Assembly: GCF_022698145.1 (NCBI RefSeq)
Contig: NZ_JALDAX010000003.1
Coordinates: 558,001-622,000 of the forward strand
DNA length: 64,000 nt
Direction: 5' to 3'
Origin: Streptomyces spinosisporus
GTDB lineage: Bacteria; Actinomycetota; Actinomycetes; Streptomycetales; Streptomycetaceae
Part shown: piece after piece, positions 18,301-27,447 of the stretch
Position numbering within the stretch: position 1 is the first letter of the stretch
Layout: every line of letters starts with the position of its first letter
Program-made: the position numbers and the translations under genes
The notes under the pieces: generated by a model
The model's database searches: none
Told to the model about the DNA's origin: nothing
Seen by the model: only the letters and a program-made list of their open reading frames with translations

Positions 18301-20694
18301 GATGCCCAGAAGGCCAGGTTCCCGTATCTGAAGGACTACACGGCCTTCTCCGTCGACCCGCGCGACCGCGACCGGGTGCGCGAGGCGCTCGACGGCCAGA
18401 TCGTCGCCTCGCAGCGCGCGGCCAACGGCGCCGTGCTGGCCGCGACCGGCGTGCAGATCGCGGGCGTGCTCGACGACGTGTACGCGAGCGCGACCAAGGC
18501 GGACCTGGGCCCGGCCTTCGACAAGGGCCGCCCCACGCTCTCCGTCTGGGCACCGACCGCGCAGAGCGTCTCCCTGGAGCTCGACGGCTCCCTGAAGACG
18601 ATGAAGCGCGACGACACCACCGGCGTCTGGTCGGTGACCGGGCCCAAGTCCTGGAAGAACAAGCCCTATCGGTACGTCGTGAAGGTGTGGGCGCCCTCGG
18701 TCCGCAAGGTCGTCACCAACAAGGTCACCGACCCCTACTCGGTCGCCCTGACCGCGAACTCCGAGCGCAGCCTCGTCGTCGACCTGGACGACAAGTCCCT
18801 TGCACCGGGCGGCTGGTCGACCCTGGCCAAGCCCAAGGCCGTACCGCTGAAGGACGCGCAGATCCAGGAGCTGCACGTCCGGGACTTCTCCGTCGCCGAC
18901 AAGACGGTGCCCGTGAAGGACCAGGGCACCTATCTCGCCTTCACCGACAAGGACAGCGACGGCTCGAAGCACCTGCGGGCACTGGCGAAGTCGGGGACGT
19001 CGTACGTCCATCTCCTGCCCGCCTTCGACATCGCCACCATCCCGGAGAAGAAGGCGGACCAGGAGAGCCCCGACTGCGATCTCGCCTCCTACGCGGCCGA
19101 CTCCGACCAGCAGCAGGAGTGCGTCGCGAAGACCGCCGCGAAGGACGCCTACAACTGGGGCTACGACCCCTTCCACTACACCGTCCCCGAGGGCTCGTAC
19201 GCGACCGACCCGGACGGGACGGCCCGTACAGTCGAGTTCCGCAAGATGGTCAAGTCGCTGAACGAGGACGGCCTCCGGGTCGTCATGGACGTCGTCTACA
19301 ACCACACGGCGTCCGCAGGCCAGGCCGACACCAGCGTCCTCGACAAGGTGGTGCCCGGCTACTACCAGCGGCTCCTCGCCGACGGCTCGGTCGCCAACAG
19401 CACCTGCTGCGCGGGCACCGCCACCGAGAACGCCATGATGGGCAAGCTGGTCGTCGACTCCGTCGTCACCTGGGCCAGGGAGTACAAGGTCGACGGGTTC
19501 CGCTTCGACCTCATGGGCCACCAGCCCAAGGCCAACCTGCTCGCCGTCCGCAAGGCCCTCGACGCGCTGACCCCCGCGAAGGACGGCGTCGACGGCAAGA
19601 AGATCATCATGTACGGCGAGGGCTGGAACTTCGGTGAGGTCGCCGACGACGCCCGCTTCGTCCAGGCCACCCAGAAGAACATGGCCGGCACCGGCATCGC
19701 GACCTTCTCCGACCGGGCGCGCGACGCCGTGCGCGGCGGGGGCCCCTTCGACGAGGACCCCGGCGTCCAGGGCTTCGCGTCCGGGCTGTACACCGACCCC
19801 AACTCCTCGTCCGCCAACGGCACGTCCGCCGAGCAGAAGGCCCGGCTGCTGCACTACCAGGACCTGATCAAGGTGGGGCTGACCGGCAACCTCGCCAAGT
19901 ACCGCTTCACCGACACCGACGGCAAGGAGGTCACCGGCGCCGGGGTCGACTACAACGGACAGCCCGCCGGTTACGCGGACGCGCCGGGCGACGCCGTCGC
20001 CTACGCCGACGCGCACGACAACGAGTCCCTGTTCGACGCCCTCACCTACAAGCTGCCGAAGGACACCTCCGCGGCCGACCGGGCCCGGATGCAGGTCCTC
20101 GCGATGGCGACGGCCACCCTGTCGCAGGGCCCGTCCCTCTCGCAGGCGGGCTCGGACCTGCTGCGGTCGAAGTCCCTGGACCGCAACTCCTTCGACAGCG
20201 GCGACTGGTTCAACGCCGTCCACTGGAACTGCGCGGACGGCAACGGCTTCGGGCGCGGGCTGCCGCCGGCGGCCGACAACGAGTCCAAGTGGCCGTATGC
20301 GAAGCCCGTGTTGAGCTCGGTGAAGGTGGGCTGCCCGCAGATCGAGGGCGCCTCGGCCGCGTACCAGGACCTGCTCAGGATCCGCTCCACGGAGGCGGCG
20401 TTCTCGCTCGGCACGGCCGCACAGGTGCAGTCGGAGCTGTCCTTCCCGCTGTCGGGCAAGGACGAGACCCCCGGCGTGATCACCATGCGGCTCGGTGACC
20501 TCGTCGTGGTGTTCAACGCGACGCCTGACCGGCAGGAGCAGCACGTGACGTCCCTGTCGGGCACCGGCTACCGGCTGCACCCGGTGCAGGCGACCGGGAC
20601 GGACGCCGTCGTGAAGTCGTCGTCCTACGATCGCAGCACGGGCACGTTCGCGGTGCCCGGACGCACGGTCGCGGTCTTCTCCCGGGCGTCCTGA
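15349..20694 (+). CDS. Secreted double-headed alpha-amylase / pullulanase
   Basis: A 1781-residue exported enzyme. A signal peptide (hydrophobic stretch to about residue 30, AQAAA) precedes a first GH13 catalytic domain with [12 protein letters not shown] (about 302-313), MFGEVYS (about 340) and GNHDMGR (about 408). An Ig-like spacer follows. Two CBM41-type pullulanase-associated domains come next ([16 protein letters not shown], about 723, and [16 protein letters not shown], about 820). Then come a CBM48-like segment (about 1060) and a pullulanase domain with [11 protein letters not shown] (about 1381), GEGWNFGE (about 1422) and [10 protein letters not shown] (about 1553). It can cut both alpha-1,4 and alpha-1,6 bonds of starch or glycogen. 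The GTG at 15349 follows AAGGAG at 15334-15339. It corresponds to the apu-type gene that ends this locus in S. coelicolor. Confidence 0.95.
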   Translation: MIPRARRVSAVTVVALAAALIQPLAAQAAAPPAPPSDAKLAAAPARHDDTREQFYFVMPDRFANGDTGNDEGGLTGSRLSTGYDPTDKGFYQGGDLKGLTQKLDYIKGLGTTAIWMAPIFKNRPVQGTGANASAGYHGYWITDFTQVDPHFGTNKDLETLISKAHAKGMKVFFDVITNHTADVVDYKEKSYDYLSKGAFPYLTKDGKPFDDADYADGSRKFPSVGTGSFPRTPTVAAADQKAKVPAWLNDPTMYHNRGDSTFAGESAGYGDFGGLDDLWTERPEVVSGMEKIYQRWVRDFGIDGFRIDTVKHVNMEFWTQWATALDTYAAAHGRRNFFMFGEVYSADTSVTSPYVTQGRLDATLDFPFQDAARSYASQGGSAQRLASVFGDDYKYTTDKANAYEQVTFLGNHDMGRIGYFLDQDNPKATDAELLKKDELANELMFLSRGNPVVYYGDEQGFTGSGGDKDARQTMFASKVADYLDDDEIGTDRTHASDAYDPKAPLYEQISALAELRRANPALTDGVQTERYAADGPGIYAFSRTDARTGQEYVVAFNNAGEAKTATFATGSAHMKFRGIYGTSDDVTSGADRKTTVTVPAESAVVLKAAGRLAKPATRPSLTLKAPDAGATGTVELSAGVDDGGLNRVVFAAQVGNGKWKTLGSADHAPYKVTQTIGKDVRPGTPLRYKAVVVDSAGHIASATAASTTGTPPAEEPPTATSRDYAIVHYKRTDGDYDGWRLKTADAEAEFSGRDAYGAFAWVKVPEGAGEITYRIEKDGAADGPQRSLDLAKTGEVWVEQGKDDATETRPDGAYPPQDKIKAVIHYHRADGNYDGWGLHVWTGAANPTDWSSPLQPVKTDAYGAVFEVPLTDGATSLSYIIHKGDEKDLSADQSLDLTANGHEVWLLNGQEKYLLPQPAGSAAALDLTTSKAVWIDRDTVAWNGSDAAASTQLLYSHDGSIAVKDGALTSDDERWLRLEKTTLTDAQKARFPYLKDYTAFSVDPRDRDRVREALDGQIVASQRAANGAVLAATGVQIAGVLDDVYASATKADLGPAFDKGRPTLSVWAPTAQSVSLELDGSLKTMKRDDTTGVWSVTGPKSWKNKPYRYVVKVWAPSVRKVVTNKVTDPYSVALTANSERSLVVDLDDKSLAPGGWSTLAKPKAVPLKDAQIQELHVRDFSVADKTVPVKDQGTYLAFTDKDSDGSKHLRALAKSGTSYVHLLPAFDIATIPEKKADQESPDCDLASYAADSDQQQECVAKTAAKDAYNWGYDPFHYTVPEGSYATDPDGTARTVEFRKMVKSLNEDGLRVVMDVVYNHTASAGQADTSVLDKVVPGYYQRLLADGSVANSTCCAGTATENAMMGKLVVDSVVTWAREYKVDGFRFDLMGHQPKANLLAVRKALDALTPAKDGVDGKKIIMYGEGWNFGEVADDARFVQATQKNMAGTGIATFSDRARDAVRGGGPFDEDPGVQGFASGLYTDPNSSSANGTSAEQKARLLHYQDLIKVGLTGNLAKYRFTDTDGKEVTGAGVDYNGQPAGYADAPGDAVAYADAHDNESLFDALTYKLPKDTSAADRARMQVLAMATATLSQGPSLSQAGSDLLRSKSLDRNSFDSGDWFNAVHWNCADGNGFGRGLPPAADNESKWPYAKPVLSSVKVGCPQIEGASAAYQDLLRIRSTEAAFSLGTAAQVQSELSFPLSGKDETPGVITMRLGDLVVVFNATPDRQEQHVTSLSGTGYRLHPVQATGTDAVVKSSSYDRSTGTFAVPGRTVAVFSRAS

Positions 20695-20814
20695 CACCGG
20701 CACGGCACCGGTGGGGGCGGACCACGACCCGGTCTGCCCCCACCACCCGGGCGAGGCCCCCACCACGCGGGCGAGGACTTAGGGTGGCAGCGACGTCCCG
20801 GAACAGGAGCAACC

Positions 20815-21177
20815 ATGCCGCAGATCACCGTCGACTACTCGCGCACCATCGAGCCCGCCTTCGACCGGGACGGCTTCGCCCGCGCCCTGCACGAGGCGAC
20901 GGTCGAGATCGCGGCGGCCAAGCCGGAGGCGTGCAAGACGCAGTTCCGGCCGAGCGAGCACACCGCGTACTCCTACGAGGACCCCGCCGAAGCGCGCCAC
21001 GCGGTCGTCCACGTCACCGTGGGACTGCTCGCCGGGCGCACCGAGGAGACCAAGGCGAAGCTGACGGAGACCGCGCTGGAGCTGCTGCGCAAGCACATCG
21101 CCGACGAGGGGATCGCGGTGCACGCCTCCGCGGAGGTGCGCGAACTCGACGCGTCGTACCGCAAGTTCGACCGGTAG
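20815..21177 (+). CDS. 5-carboxymethyl-2-hydroxymuconate isomerase-like (tautomerase superfamily) protein
   Basis: A 120-residue cytoplasmic protein beginning MPQITVDYS, so Pro would be the N-terminal residue after Met removal, the hallmark of tautomerases. The VVHVTVGLLAGRTEETKAKLTETALELL segment fits the CHMI fold. A CAGGAG site precedes the ATG. No catabolic genes are near, so the substrate is unknown. It is convergent with the TetR gene. Confidence 0.7.
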   Translation: MPQITVDYSRTIEPAFDRDGFARALHEATVEIAAAKPEACKTQFRPSEHTAYSYEDPAEARHAVVHVTVGLLAGRTEETKAKLTETALELLRKHIADEGIAVHASAEVRELDASYRKFDR

Positions 21178-21200
21178 ACCGCCAGACCGCTGGGACCGGC

Positions 21201-21890
21201 CTAGGAAGCCAGTGCCAGCAGGCGGGTGAGCAGGTCCGCGAAGGGGCCGTCCGCGGGCTCGTCCTTGAGGATGCCGCGCAGCAGGACGGCCATCTCCTCG
21301 TCGTAGGCGGCGCTCACGGCGGCCAGCGCGGCGAAGTCGTGCACGAGCTGGGACTCCAGTTCGGCGCGCGGGATGCGCCGTCCGTCCAGCCAGATCAGCG
21401 CCGTCGACTCGGCGAGCGAGATCCAGGAGCGTACGACCAGTTCCAGTCGCGCGGGCGGATCCTCCACGCCCAGATGCGAAAGGATCTGGTCATACGCGGC
21501 CTGCCGTACGGAGTCGATGAGGGCGTTGGTGGCCGACGAGCCGACCGCCGGGCCGCCGCGCATCAGGGCCGAGAAGCCGGGCCCGTGGTCGTCGACGAAG
21601 TCGAAGAAGCGACGCATCACCCGGCGCAGCCGGTCGCCCAGCGGACCGTTCCTCGGCTCCTCGAACCGGCCCGCCAGATCCTGCGCGGCACGCCTCAACG
21701 CGGCCTCGTACAGGCTGAGTTTGCCGGGGAAGTAGTGGTAGACCAACGGCCGGGAGATGCCCGCGGCGGACGCTATCTCGTCGATGGAGACGTCGTCGGG
21801 AGAGCGTTGGCTGAACAGTTCGAGGGCGACGCCGATCAACTGCTGCCGCCGCTCCTCGACTCCCATTCTGCGGCGAACCCCGGTACTCAT
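21201..21890 (-). CDS. TetR-family transcriptional regulator
   Basis: A 229-residue regulator. The N-terminal DNA-binding domain reads RRQQLIGVALELFSQRSPDDVSIDEIASAAGISRPLVYHYFPGKLSLY, a textbook TetR helix-turn-helix. The C-terminal ligand domain is not diagnostic. Its neighbours are the tautomerase-like gene and the sigma-like membrane protein. No clear operator palindrome was found in the short upstream gap. Confidence 0.9.
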   Translation of the reverse strand: MSTGVRRRMGVEERRQQLIGVALELFSQRSPDDVSIDEIASAAGISRPLVYHYFPGKLSLYEAALRRAAQDLAGRFEEPRNGPLGDRLRRVMRRFFDFVDDHGPGFSALMRGGPAVGSSATNALIDSVRQAAYDQILSHLGVEDPPARLELVVRSWISLAESTALIWLDGRRIPRAELESQLVHDFAALAAVSAAYDEEMAVLLRGILKDEPADGPFADLLTRLLALAS

Positions 21891-21958
21891 GCGAACACCT
21901 TACCGATCGGATCCGGCCGCGAACGGACGGGACCGACCATGGGTGTTCAGGGTCTGGC

Positions 21959-23878
21959 CTAACCGAGCCCGCTGATCGACCGTCCGTCGTCCGTGGTGCC
22001 CCTCAGCTCGGCCCGCACCCCCTGCCGGGCCCGCGCCGCCAGCAGACTGCCCTGTGCGCTCGCCCGCATCCCGCCCGTCGTGCTGATCGACGCGGTGCCC
22101 CGGCTGCCGGCCGCGAGCAGATACCAGCCGCCCTTCTCCGCCTTCCACAGCACCCCGGCCAGCACCTGCGGATCCTTCGTGCCGCAGGCCGGGACGTTCT
22201 CCGCCTTCGCCGCGACCGCCCCGTACTTCCCGCCCGGCGTGCGGAACTGCGCGAGCACCCGGGTGCCGCCGCCGCGCCAGGTCTCGGCCCGGGTGCACAC
22301 CCAGTCCGCCGAGCCGCTCGCGTCGGGCAGCGGCTGCCGGGCGTACGCCCAGGCGTTGACACCGCGCACACCCGCCGAGCGCAGCGCGGCCAGAGAGCAG
22401 GCGTACGGCGCCCAAGTCCGCAGCGCCTCGGCGCTGTTGACCTCATGGGTGGCGCCGGGGCGTCCGGTGGTGAGCCGGGCCGGAACGAGCTCGCCGAGGT
22501 CGGTCGCGAGGCGGGTGCCGGTGGCGTCGGTCAGCTGCATCACGTTCCACGAGGTGCAGGTGCCGTTCTGCGCCGAGGAGTTGGCCAGCGGCGCCGTCAC
22601 CCCGTCGGTGACGGCCAGGTCCGTCGCGCCCGCGCCCGGCTTGAGCAGGTCGCGCTCGGCGGCCTTCGTCACCCAGGGCGCCGTCAGATAGCGGACGTTG
22701 CCGTCGGCCCGGCCGAGCACCAGCGCGCTCGCCTCGGAGCGGCCCGCACCGTCGACCCGGGCGAAGTCGAGGGCGGCGCCCTTCGTGCTGTCCTTCGCCT
22801 CGGCGTAGCGCACGATGCGCAGACCGTCGTAGAGGATCACCACCCGGGCGCCGTCGACGGTCCCGGCGTACAGCAGCTGGGGCGGGCCGGAGGGGCCGCC
22901 GGACGGGGTGCCCGGGGTCGCGGAGACCCGGACGCTCTCGCCGGGGCGCGCCCAGACCGCGAGGGCGCGGCGCAGCAGGGCCCGGTCGCCGGTGAGGTCG
23001 CCGCGGGCCGGCCACACGGAGAAGTCGGTGCGCGCCGAGACCTGCCAGGCCGTCGGGGCGACCCTGGTCAGCTTCGCCGGGTCGAGGGCGGCCTCGGCGG
23101 ACGGGTTCTTCGCGTACACGGGGGCGGCCGCACCGTCGGGGGCCCAGCCGTCACCGGGCAGACCGAGCAGCGCACCGCACACCGCGAGGGCCGCGGCGGC
23201 CGCGAGCGCGGCCTTGGCGTGCTGCCTGCGCCGCATCAGATCGGTGGGCCTGGCCTGCAGTGAACAGGGGTCGAACTCGGGGGAGTCGAGCAGCGCGTAC
23301 TGCTCGGGGACCTCGCCCGCCTCCTGGAGCGCCGCGTCCGGGTCGGCGCAGCCGGCCGCGGCCAGCACCCGGCACACCTCGTCGTCGGTGAGCTTCTCCA
23401 GACCGCGCAGGACATAGGCGGCGCGGGCCGGTCCGGACAGGGCGGACAGCCGCTGGTCCAGGGCGAGTTCGTCGGCCCCGCCGGAGCGCGGGAAGAGCCG
23501 CAGACCCCACACCTGGGGGAGCAGCGGCGGCAGTTGGGAGCGCTTGGGCCAGGCCGCGCGCTTCAGCGGCAGGCCCGCCTCCAGTGCCGTGTGCAGCACC
23601 CGGAGGCGGACGAAGGCGTACCCGGGGTCGCCGTCGCGGCCGCTCGCCTGGGCCGGGATCACGGGTGCCGGGGTCCGGCCCCGGGGCAGGGCGCGCTGGG
23701 TGAGGGCGTGCGCGGTCACCACGCGCCGGTTGCGGCCCAGGCTCGGCGGCAGCACCAGATAGGCGAGCCGGACCAGCCGCGGGTAGTGCTCGACGAGCGC
23801 GGCCTCCGCCTGCTCGACGTCGACGACCGGGTCGGCTGAGGTGGGTGCGGGGCGTGGGGCGACATCCTGTGACTGCAC
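21959..23878 (-). CDS. Membrane protein with a degenerate sigma-70-like N-terminus
   Basis: A 639-residue protein conserved in this Streptomyces neighbourhood but not functionally named. The first 190 residues resemble an ECF sigma factor: AEAALVEHYPRLVRLAYLVLP looks like region 2, and LSALSGPARAAYVLRGLEKLTDDEVCRVL looks like region 4. A basic segment (LMRRRQHAK) precedes one membrane helix (AALAAAAALAVCGALLGL, about 217-236). About 400 extracytoplasmic residues with several cysteines follow. Whether the sigma-like part still binds RNA polymerase is unknown. The start is GTG. Confidence 0.65.
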   Translation of the reverse strand: MQSQDVAPRPAPTSADPVVDVEQAEAALVEHYPRLVRLAYLVLPPSLGRNRRVVTAHALTQRALPRGRTPAPVIPAQASGRDGDPGYAFVRLRVLHTALEAGLPLKRAAWPKRSQLPPLLPQVWGLRLFPRSGGADELALDQRLSALSGPARAAYVLRGLEKLTDDEVCRVLAAAGCADPDAALQEAGEVPEQYALLDSPEFDPCSLQARPTDLMRRRQHAKAALAAAAALAVCGALLGLPGDGWAPDGAAAPVYAKNPSAEAALDPAKLTRVAPTAWQVSARTDFSVWPARGDLTGDRALLRRALAVWARPGESVRVSATPGTPSGGPSGPPQLLYAGTVDGARVVILYDGLRIVRYAEAKDSTKGAALDFARVDGAGRSEASALVLGRADGNVRYLTAPWVTKAAERDLLKPGAGATDLAVTDGVTAPLANSSAQNGTCTSWNVMQLTDATGTRLATDLGELVPARLTTGRPGATHEVNSAEALRTWAPYACSLAALRSAGVRGVNAWAYARQPLPDASGSADWVCTRAETWRGGGTRVLAQFRTPGGKYGAVAAKAENVPACGTKDPQVLAGVLWKAEKGGWYLLAAGSRGTASISTTGGMRASAQGSLLAARARQGVRAELRGTTDDGRSISGLG

Positions 23879-23927
23879 GTTCAGCAGAACGAGCGAATCG
23901 TGCGATGGTCACCGTCACCCGGGCGGT

Positions 23928-24437
23928 TCAGCCGACGGGCTCGACCAGAGCGCGTGCGTAGTTCGCCATGGACCGCTGGTAGCGCGGCAGATGGGCGGCG
24001 AGGGCGCCCAGCACGAGGGAGAGGCCCTCGCGGTCGCGGCCCAGGCTGGACAGGCACAGCGCGAGTGAGGCCCGTACCGCGTCGTCCAGCTCGTCGGAAG
24101 GCCCGTCCAGTTCGGGCGTCAGCAGCTTGACGCCCTCCTCGGCCTGTCCGATGTTGCGCAGCGAACTCGACAGCTGGATCTTCGCGCGCCGCCCCTTGTA
24201 CCCGCTGGCCTCGCTCAGCCCGAGCTCCAGCGCCCGGCGGTACAGCGGCACCGCCCTGTCCGAGTGGCCCGTCGAGGCCCAGGCGCAGGCCTGCTCGAAG
24301 GGCCCGAGCGGGCTGTCGTCCGGCAGCTCGGCGACGAGCGCGTCGATCACGGCCCGGAAGTCGGCCGCGTCCTCCTCGGCGTAGTCGTCGAACGTGGCCC
24401 AGGCGGCCGTCACACGATCTTCCCAGTCTCGGTTCAC
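23928..24437 (-). CDS. Tetratricopeptide-repeat-like protein
   Basis: A 169-residue soluble protein. FEQACAWASTGHSDRAVPLYRRALELGLS and SLRNIGQAEEGVKLL have the helical-pair spacing of tetratricopeptide repeats. The start VNRDWEDR (GTG at 24437) is chosen because sequence upstream lacks coding character. It is divergent from the lipoprotein gene at 24560 and may act as a protein-binding scaffold. No partner can be named. Confidence 0.7.
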   Translation of the reverse strand: MNRDWEDRVTAAWATFDDYAEEDAADFRAVIDALVAELPDDSPLGPFEQACAWASTGHSDRAVPLYRRALELGLSEASGYKGRRAKIQLSSSLRNIGQAEEGVKLLTPELDGPSDELDDAVRASLALCLSSLGRDREGLSLVLGALAAHLPRYQRSMANYARALVEPVG

Positions 24438-24559
24438 GGGCCATACCCTCGCACACCCGTACGTCAGGCCCCACCGAATTTGAGCGCACCGCGCCCCACA
24501 GCCGTATCGAAGGGGACGGGCCCGTGGCTTCAGGGCCAGCAATGCGACCGGAGGAACAG

Positions 24560-24994
24560 ATGAGGGTGACCCGACCGATGCTCGCCGTGGCCGGTGCCGC
24601 GGCCGTCCTGGCGCTGGCGGGCTGTGGATCCGGAGACAGCGACGCGGCGGCGAAGGTGCCGACCACCGCCACCGGCAGCCTGGAGAGCCTGGCGGCCAGG
24701 GCGAAGTGCAAGCCGGACATGCAGATCGACTCCGACACGGTCCGCCAGGCCATCTGCAAGACGTCCGACGGCAAGTACATCTTCGCCACCTTCGCCACCG
24801 ACCGCGGCCAGCGCGAGTGGATCAACGACGCCAAGGACTACGGCGGTTTCTATCTCGTCGGCCGCAAGTGGGTCGCCGTCGGCGACGACAAGGTCGTCAA
24901 GGCGCTCCAGGGAACGCTGGGCGGCCAGGAGGAGATCGGCGCCAACCACAGCCAGCACACCGGTCACAGCGGTCACAGCGGTCACAGCGGCTGA
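24560..24994 (+). CDS. Secreted lipoprotein with a C-terminal His-Ser-Gly repeat
   Basis: A 144-residue protein with a lipoprotein signal (MLAVAGAAAVLALAGC). The mature part is small and ends in HSQHTGHSGHSGHSG, encoded by a 9-bp tandem repeat (GGTCACAGC) at 24962-24990. The histidine tail could bind metal, but this is only suggested by composition. The ATG at 24560 has GGAGGAA upstream. A strong terminator follows at 25014. Confidence 0.75.
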   Translation: MRVTRPMLAVAGAAAVLALAGCGSGDSDAAAKVPTTATGSLESLAARAKCKPDMQIDSDTVRQAICKTSDGKYIFATFATDRGQREWINDAKDYGGFYLVGRKWVAVGDDKVVKALQGTLGGQEEIGANHSQHTGHSGHSGHSG

Positions 24995-25013
24995 ACTCGG
25001 CGGGCACACAAAA

Positions 25014-25041
25014 GCGGGCGGTGGGAAAACCCACCGCCCGC
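25014..25041. terminator. Bidirectional intrinsic terminator
   Basis: A perfect 12-bp stem (GCGGGCGGTGGG paired with CCCACCGCCCGC) with an AAAA loop separates the convergent lipoprotein and DUF1996 genes. Confidence 0.9.
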
Positions 25042-25056
25042 AATCGTTCTAGCGGA

Positions 25057-26604
25057 TCACTTGCACTGCTTGCCGCTGTTGATGCAGTTGGCGATCTTGT
25101 CGGCCAGACCACCGGTGGTGATGCTGATGAAGTCGTTGTGGTCGGTGGCCGGCTTGTGCAGCTGCTCCGGGAAGCTGTCGACCGCGTACGGGTTCTTGAC
25201 CTGACCGTTCTCGATGGTCGGGGTCGGGATGTCGTACACCAGGCGCATGGTCAGCTGCGGGATGGCCTTGAAGCCGTTCGGGCAGGCACCGCTCGCCGGG
25301 TCGGCGAAGGCGTCGTGCGTGCGGTGGTTGGCGCTGTCGATGTTCTGCCCGTCCCAGCAGCTCTGGAAGGCGAACGTACGGACCACCTTGCTGCCCTGCG
25401 GGCACAGCGGGTACTGCTCGGTCAGCTGGACCTTGTCCTCGAAACCGGTGCAGCTCCAGTGCGCGTTGGCGTTCGCCAGGCCGTTGGTGGTGGTCTTGGC
25501 GTCACCGGTGATGATGCGCAGGAACTGCGGCATCGCGACGACCTTGCTCTGCGGGTTGCCGACGTACTTGATCTGCGCCTGGACCGGCGTAAGGATCTTG
25601 CCGACGTTGCCCTCCTTGCCGCCGCCGTCGTTGTTCTGGTCGAACTCCTGCGTGCCGTCCTGCAGCCGGACCACCGGCCAGTAGTACGCCGACAGGTCGT
25701 TCTTGTTCTGGCAACTGGTCCCGCCCTGCAGGAAGTTGTCGTTGGACGAGAACGCGTTGATCTTCTGGTTGCCGACGTAGTCGTGCGTGTGGTGCGCGCC
25801 GTTGGTCACACCGGGCGCCGCGATGACGTTGTCGCTGTTGAAGTTCTTGTTCGCGTTGACACCGCAGTTGGTGGTGAACGAACCGGTCGAGGCGTTGTTC
25901 GAGTTCTGCGGCTTGGCCTGGACGTTCGGAGCGACCTTGGTGATGTCCACGAAGTCGGCCGCGACGGGGCCGTTGCCCGCCTGGCCGCCGTTGCCGCCCT
26001 GCTGATCGCCGTTGCCGTTCTGGCCGTTCTGACCGTCGCCGTTCTGACCGTTGCCGTTCTGGTCGTCCTGACCGTTCTGGCCGTTGTCCTGGCCGCCGTT
26101 GCCGTTCTGACCGCCACCGGCGTTGGTCTGGTCGGCGGGCTGCGTCGTGCAGGGGGCGAGCGAGCCAAGACCGGACGTGTTGACCCGGCCGCCGACCCGC
26201 TGGATGTCGAGGCGGATCCGGTCGAGCGACGCGGCCCGCTTCTCCTTGAGGGGGCCGACGATCGAGTTCTGCACGAAGTTGGCGTCCCGCGTCTGCGCCT
26301 GTCGCGTGGAGGCGAGCCTGGCGTAGGCCTCGGTGATCTGCTTGTCGAGGTTCGCGAGCTCCTTCGCCACGGCCCGACGGGCCCGCTGGGGCACGTTCGT
26401 GAGCTTCTGGCCGACGTCGGGGCAGGAGATGGTCGCCACCTGGCCGGCGGCGGCCTTCGTCTGGTTCTGCCCCGAGTTCGACTCGTGCGCCGAGGCGTAG
26501 AAGTTCGCCCAGATCAGCCCGCCCCCACCGAGCGCTAGGGCCGCCGATGCGGCTATGGCCTTGGTGGCCAGCGGCGTACGGCGTTTTCGTGTGTTGCGTC
26601 CCAT
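25057..26604 (-). CDS. Secreted DUF1996-domain protein with an Asn/Gly/Gln-rich linker
   Basis: A 515-residue exported protein. The N-terminus is basic with a hydrophobic segment ([22 protein letters not shown]). Residues about 45-145 are helical with paired cysteines. A low-complexity N/G/Q/D linker follows (about 155-210), encoded by a repetitive tract at 25975-26115. The C-terminal 300 residues carry the DUF1996 pattern, including [34 protein letters not shown] and HWSCTGF. The ATG follows AGGAG. DUF1996 has no established enzyme activity. Secretion is the only safe statement. Confidence 0.85.
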   Translation of the reverse strand: MGRNTRKRRTPLATKAIAASAALALGGGGLIWANFYASAHESNSGQNQTKAAAGQVATISCPDVGQKLTNVPQRARRAVAKELANLDKQITEAYARLASTRQAQTRDANFVQNSIVGPLKEKRAASLDRIRLDIQRVGGRVNTSGLGSLAPCTTQPADQTNAGGGQNGNGGQDNGQNGQDDQNGNGQNGDGQNGQNGNGDQQGGNGGQAGNGPVAADFVDITKVAPNVQAKPQNSNNASTGSFTTNCGVNANKNFNSDNVIAAPGVTNGAHHTHDYVGNQKINAFSSNDNFLQGGTSCQNKNDLSAYYWPVVRLQDGTQEFDQNNDGGGKEGNVGKILTPVQAQIKYVGNPQSKVVAMPQFLRIITGDAKTTTNGLANANAHWSCTGFEDKVQLTEQYPLCPQGSKVVRTFAFQSCWDGQNIDSANHRTHDAFADPASGACPNGFKAIPQLTMRLVYDIPTPTIENGQVKNPYAVDSFPEQLHKPATDHNDFISITTGGLADKIANCINSGKQCK

Positions 26605-26793
26605 GGAACTCCTCTGACTTCCTTGCGGGCTTGGCGGGGCATCGAGGCGCCCGACAGGAGTGAAGCGGCGCCCATGGATACGGATCGTGTCCCAGGGGTG
26701 TTCACCAGCCCCACCAACAAATCAGAGGATTGATCGGCCGACAGGCCTCAACAGCCGCCTGAACAGCGGGAGTTACGGAAAATCAGCAAGCGC

Positions 26794-27447
26794 TTACCGG
26801 CCCTGGTCCAGATAGGCGAGGACCGCCAGAACGCGACGATTGTCGTCGTCCGACACCTCCAGGTCCAGTTTGGCGAAGATGTTGGAGGTGTGCTTGGCGA
26901 TGGCCCGTTCTGTCACCACGAGTTGCCCGGCGATCGCCGCGTTGGAGCGGCCCTGCGCCATCAGCTCCAGAACCTCCAGCTCACGGGGGGTCAGCCGGGC
27001 CAGTGGACGGTCGTCGGCGGCCCGCCGCGACAGCAGCTGCTGGATCACCTGCGGGTCCATCGCGGTGCCGCCCGACGCGACCCGGCGTACGGCGTCCACG
27101 AACTGCTCCGCGTCGAAGACCCGGTCCTTGAGCAGATAGCCCACCCCGCCGGTGCCGTCGGCGAGCAGCTCACGCGCGTACAGCTGCTCCACGTGCTGGG
27201 AGAGCACCAGCACCGGCAGGCCGGGTCTGTTGCGGCGGGCCGTGAGCGCACACTGCAGTCCCTCGTCGGTGTGCGTCGGCGGCAGGCGTACGTCGACCAC
27301 GGCGACGTCCGGTTCCAGCTCGGCGAGCGCGCGGGCCAGCTCGGGGCCGGACTCGACGGCGGCGGCGATCTCGAAGTCGTGGGCCTCGAGCAGCCGGACC
27401 AGTCCGTCGCGCAGCAGGAAGAGGTCTTCGGCCAGGACTACGCGCAA
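26794..27447 (-). CDS. NarL/LuxR-type response regulator
   Basis: A 217-residue regulator. The receiver domain (VVLAEDLFLLRDGLV) has the phospho-acceptor Asp in VAVVDVRLPP (about residue 51). The C-terminal LuxR helix-turn-helix reads LTPRELEVLELMAQGRSNAAIAGQLVVTERAIAKHTSNIF. The start is TTG, overlapping the end of the kinase gene by 10 bases with GGAG just upstream, so the pair is translationally coupled. Confidence 0.93.
   Translation of the reverse strand: MRVVLAEDLFLLRDGLVRLLEAHDFEIAAAVESGPELARALAELEPDVAVVDVRLPPTHTDEGLQCALTARRNRPGLPVLVLSQHVEQLYARELLADGTGGVGYLLKDRVFDAEQFVDAVRRVASGGTAMDPQVIQQLLSRRAADDRPLARLTPRELEVLELMAQGRSNAAIAGQLVVTERAIAKHTSNIFAKLDLEVSDDDNRRVLAVLAYLDQGR

Noticed and set aside
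15577..20766. A 1729-codon open frame on the minus strand opposite the pullulanase gene (and a 761-codon frame opposite glnE).
   Set aside because: Codon-position GC bias belongs to the plus-strand genes, which carry full catalytic motifs. The antisense products are Val/Gly/Arg/Ala-rich and match no family. Such frames arise routinely opposite high-GC genes.
24962..24990. Short tandem repeat resembling a CRISPR-like array.
   Set aside because: It is a 9-bp in-frame repeat encoding His-Ser-Gly at the end of the lipoprotein, with no spacers.
25975..26115. Repetitive tract considered as a regulatory repeat or satellite.
   Set aside because: It is the in-frame codons of the Asn/Gly/Gln/Asp linker of the DUF1996 protein.
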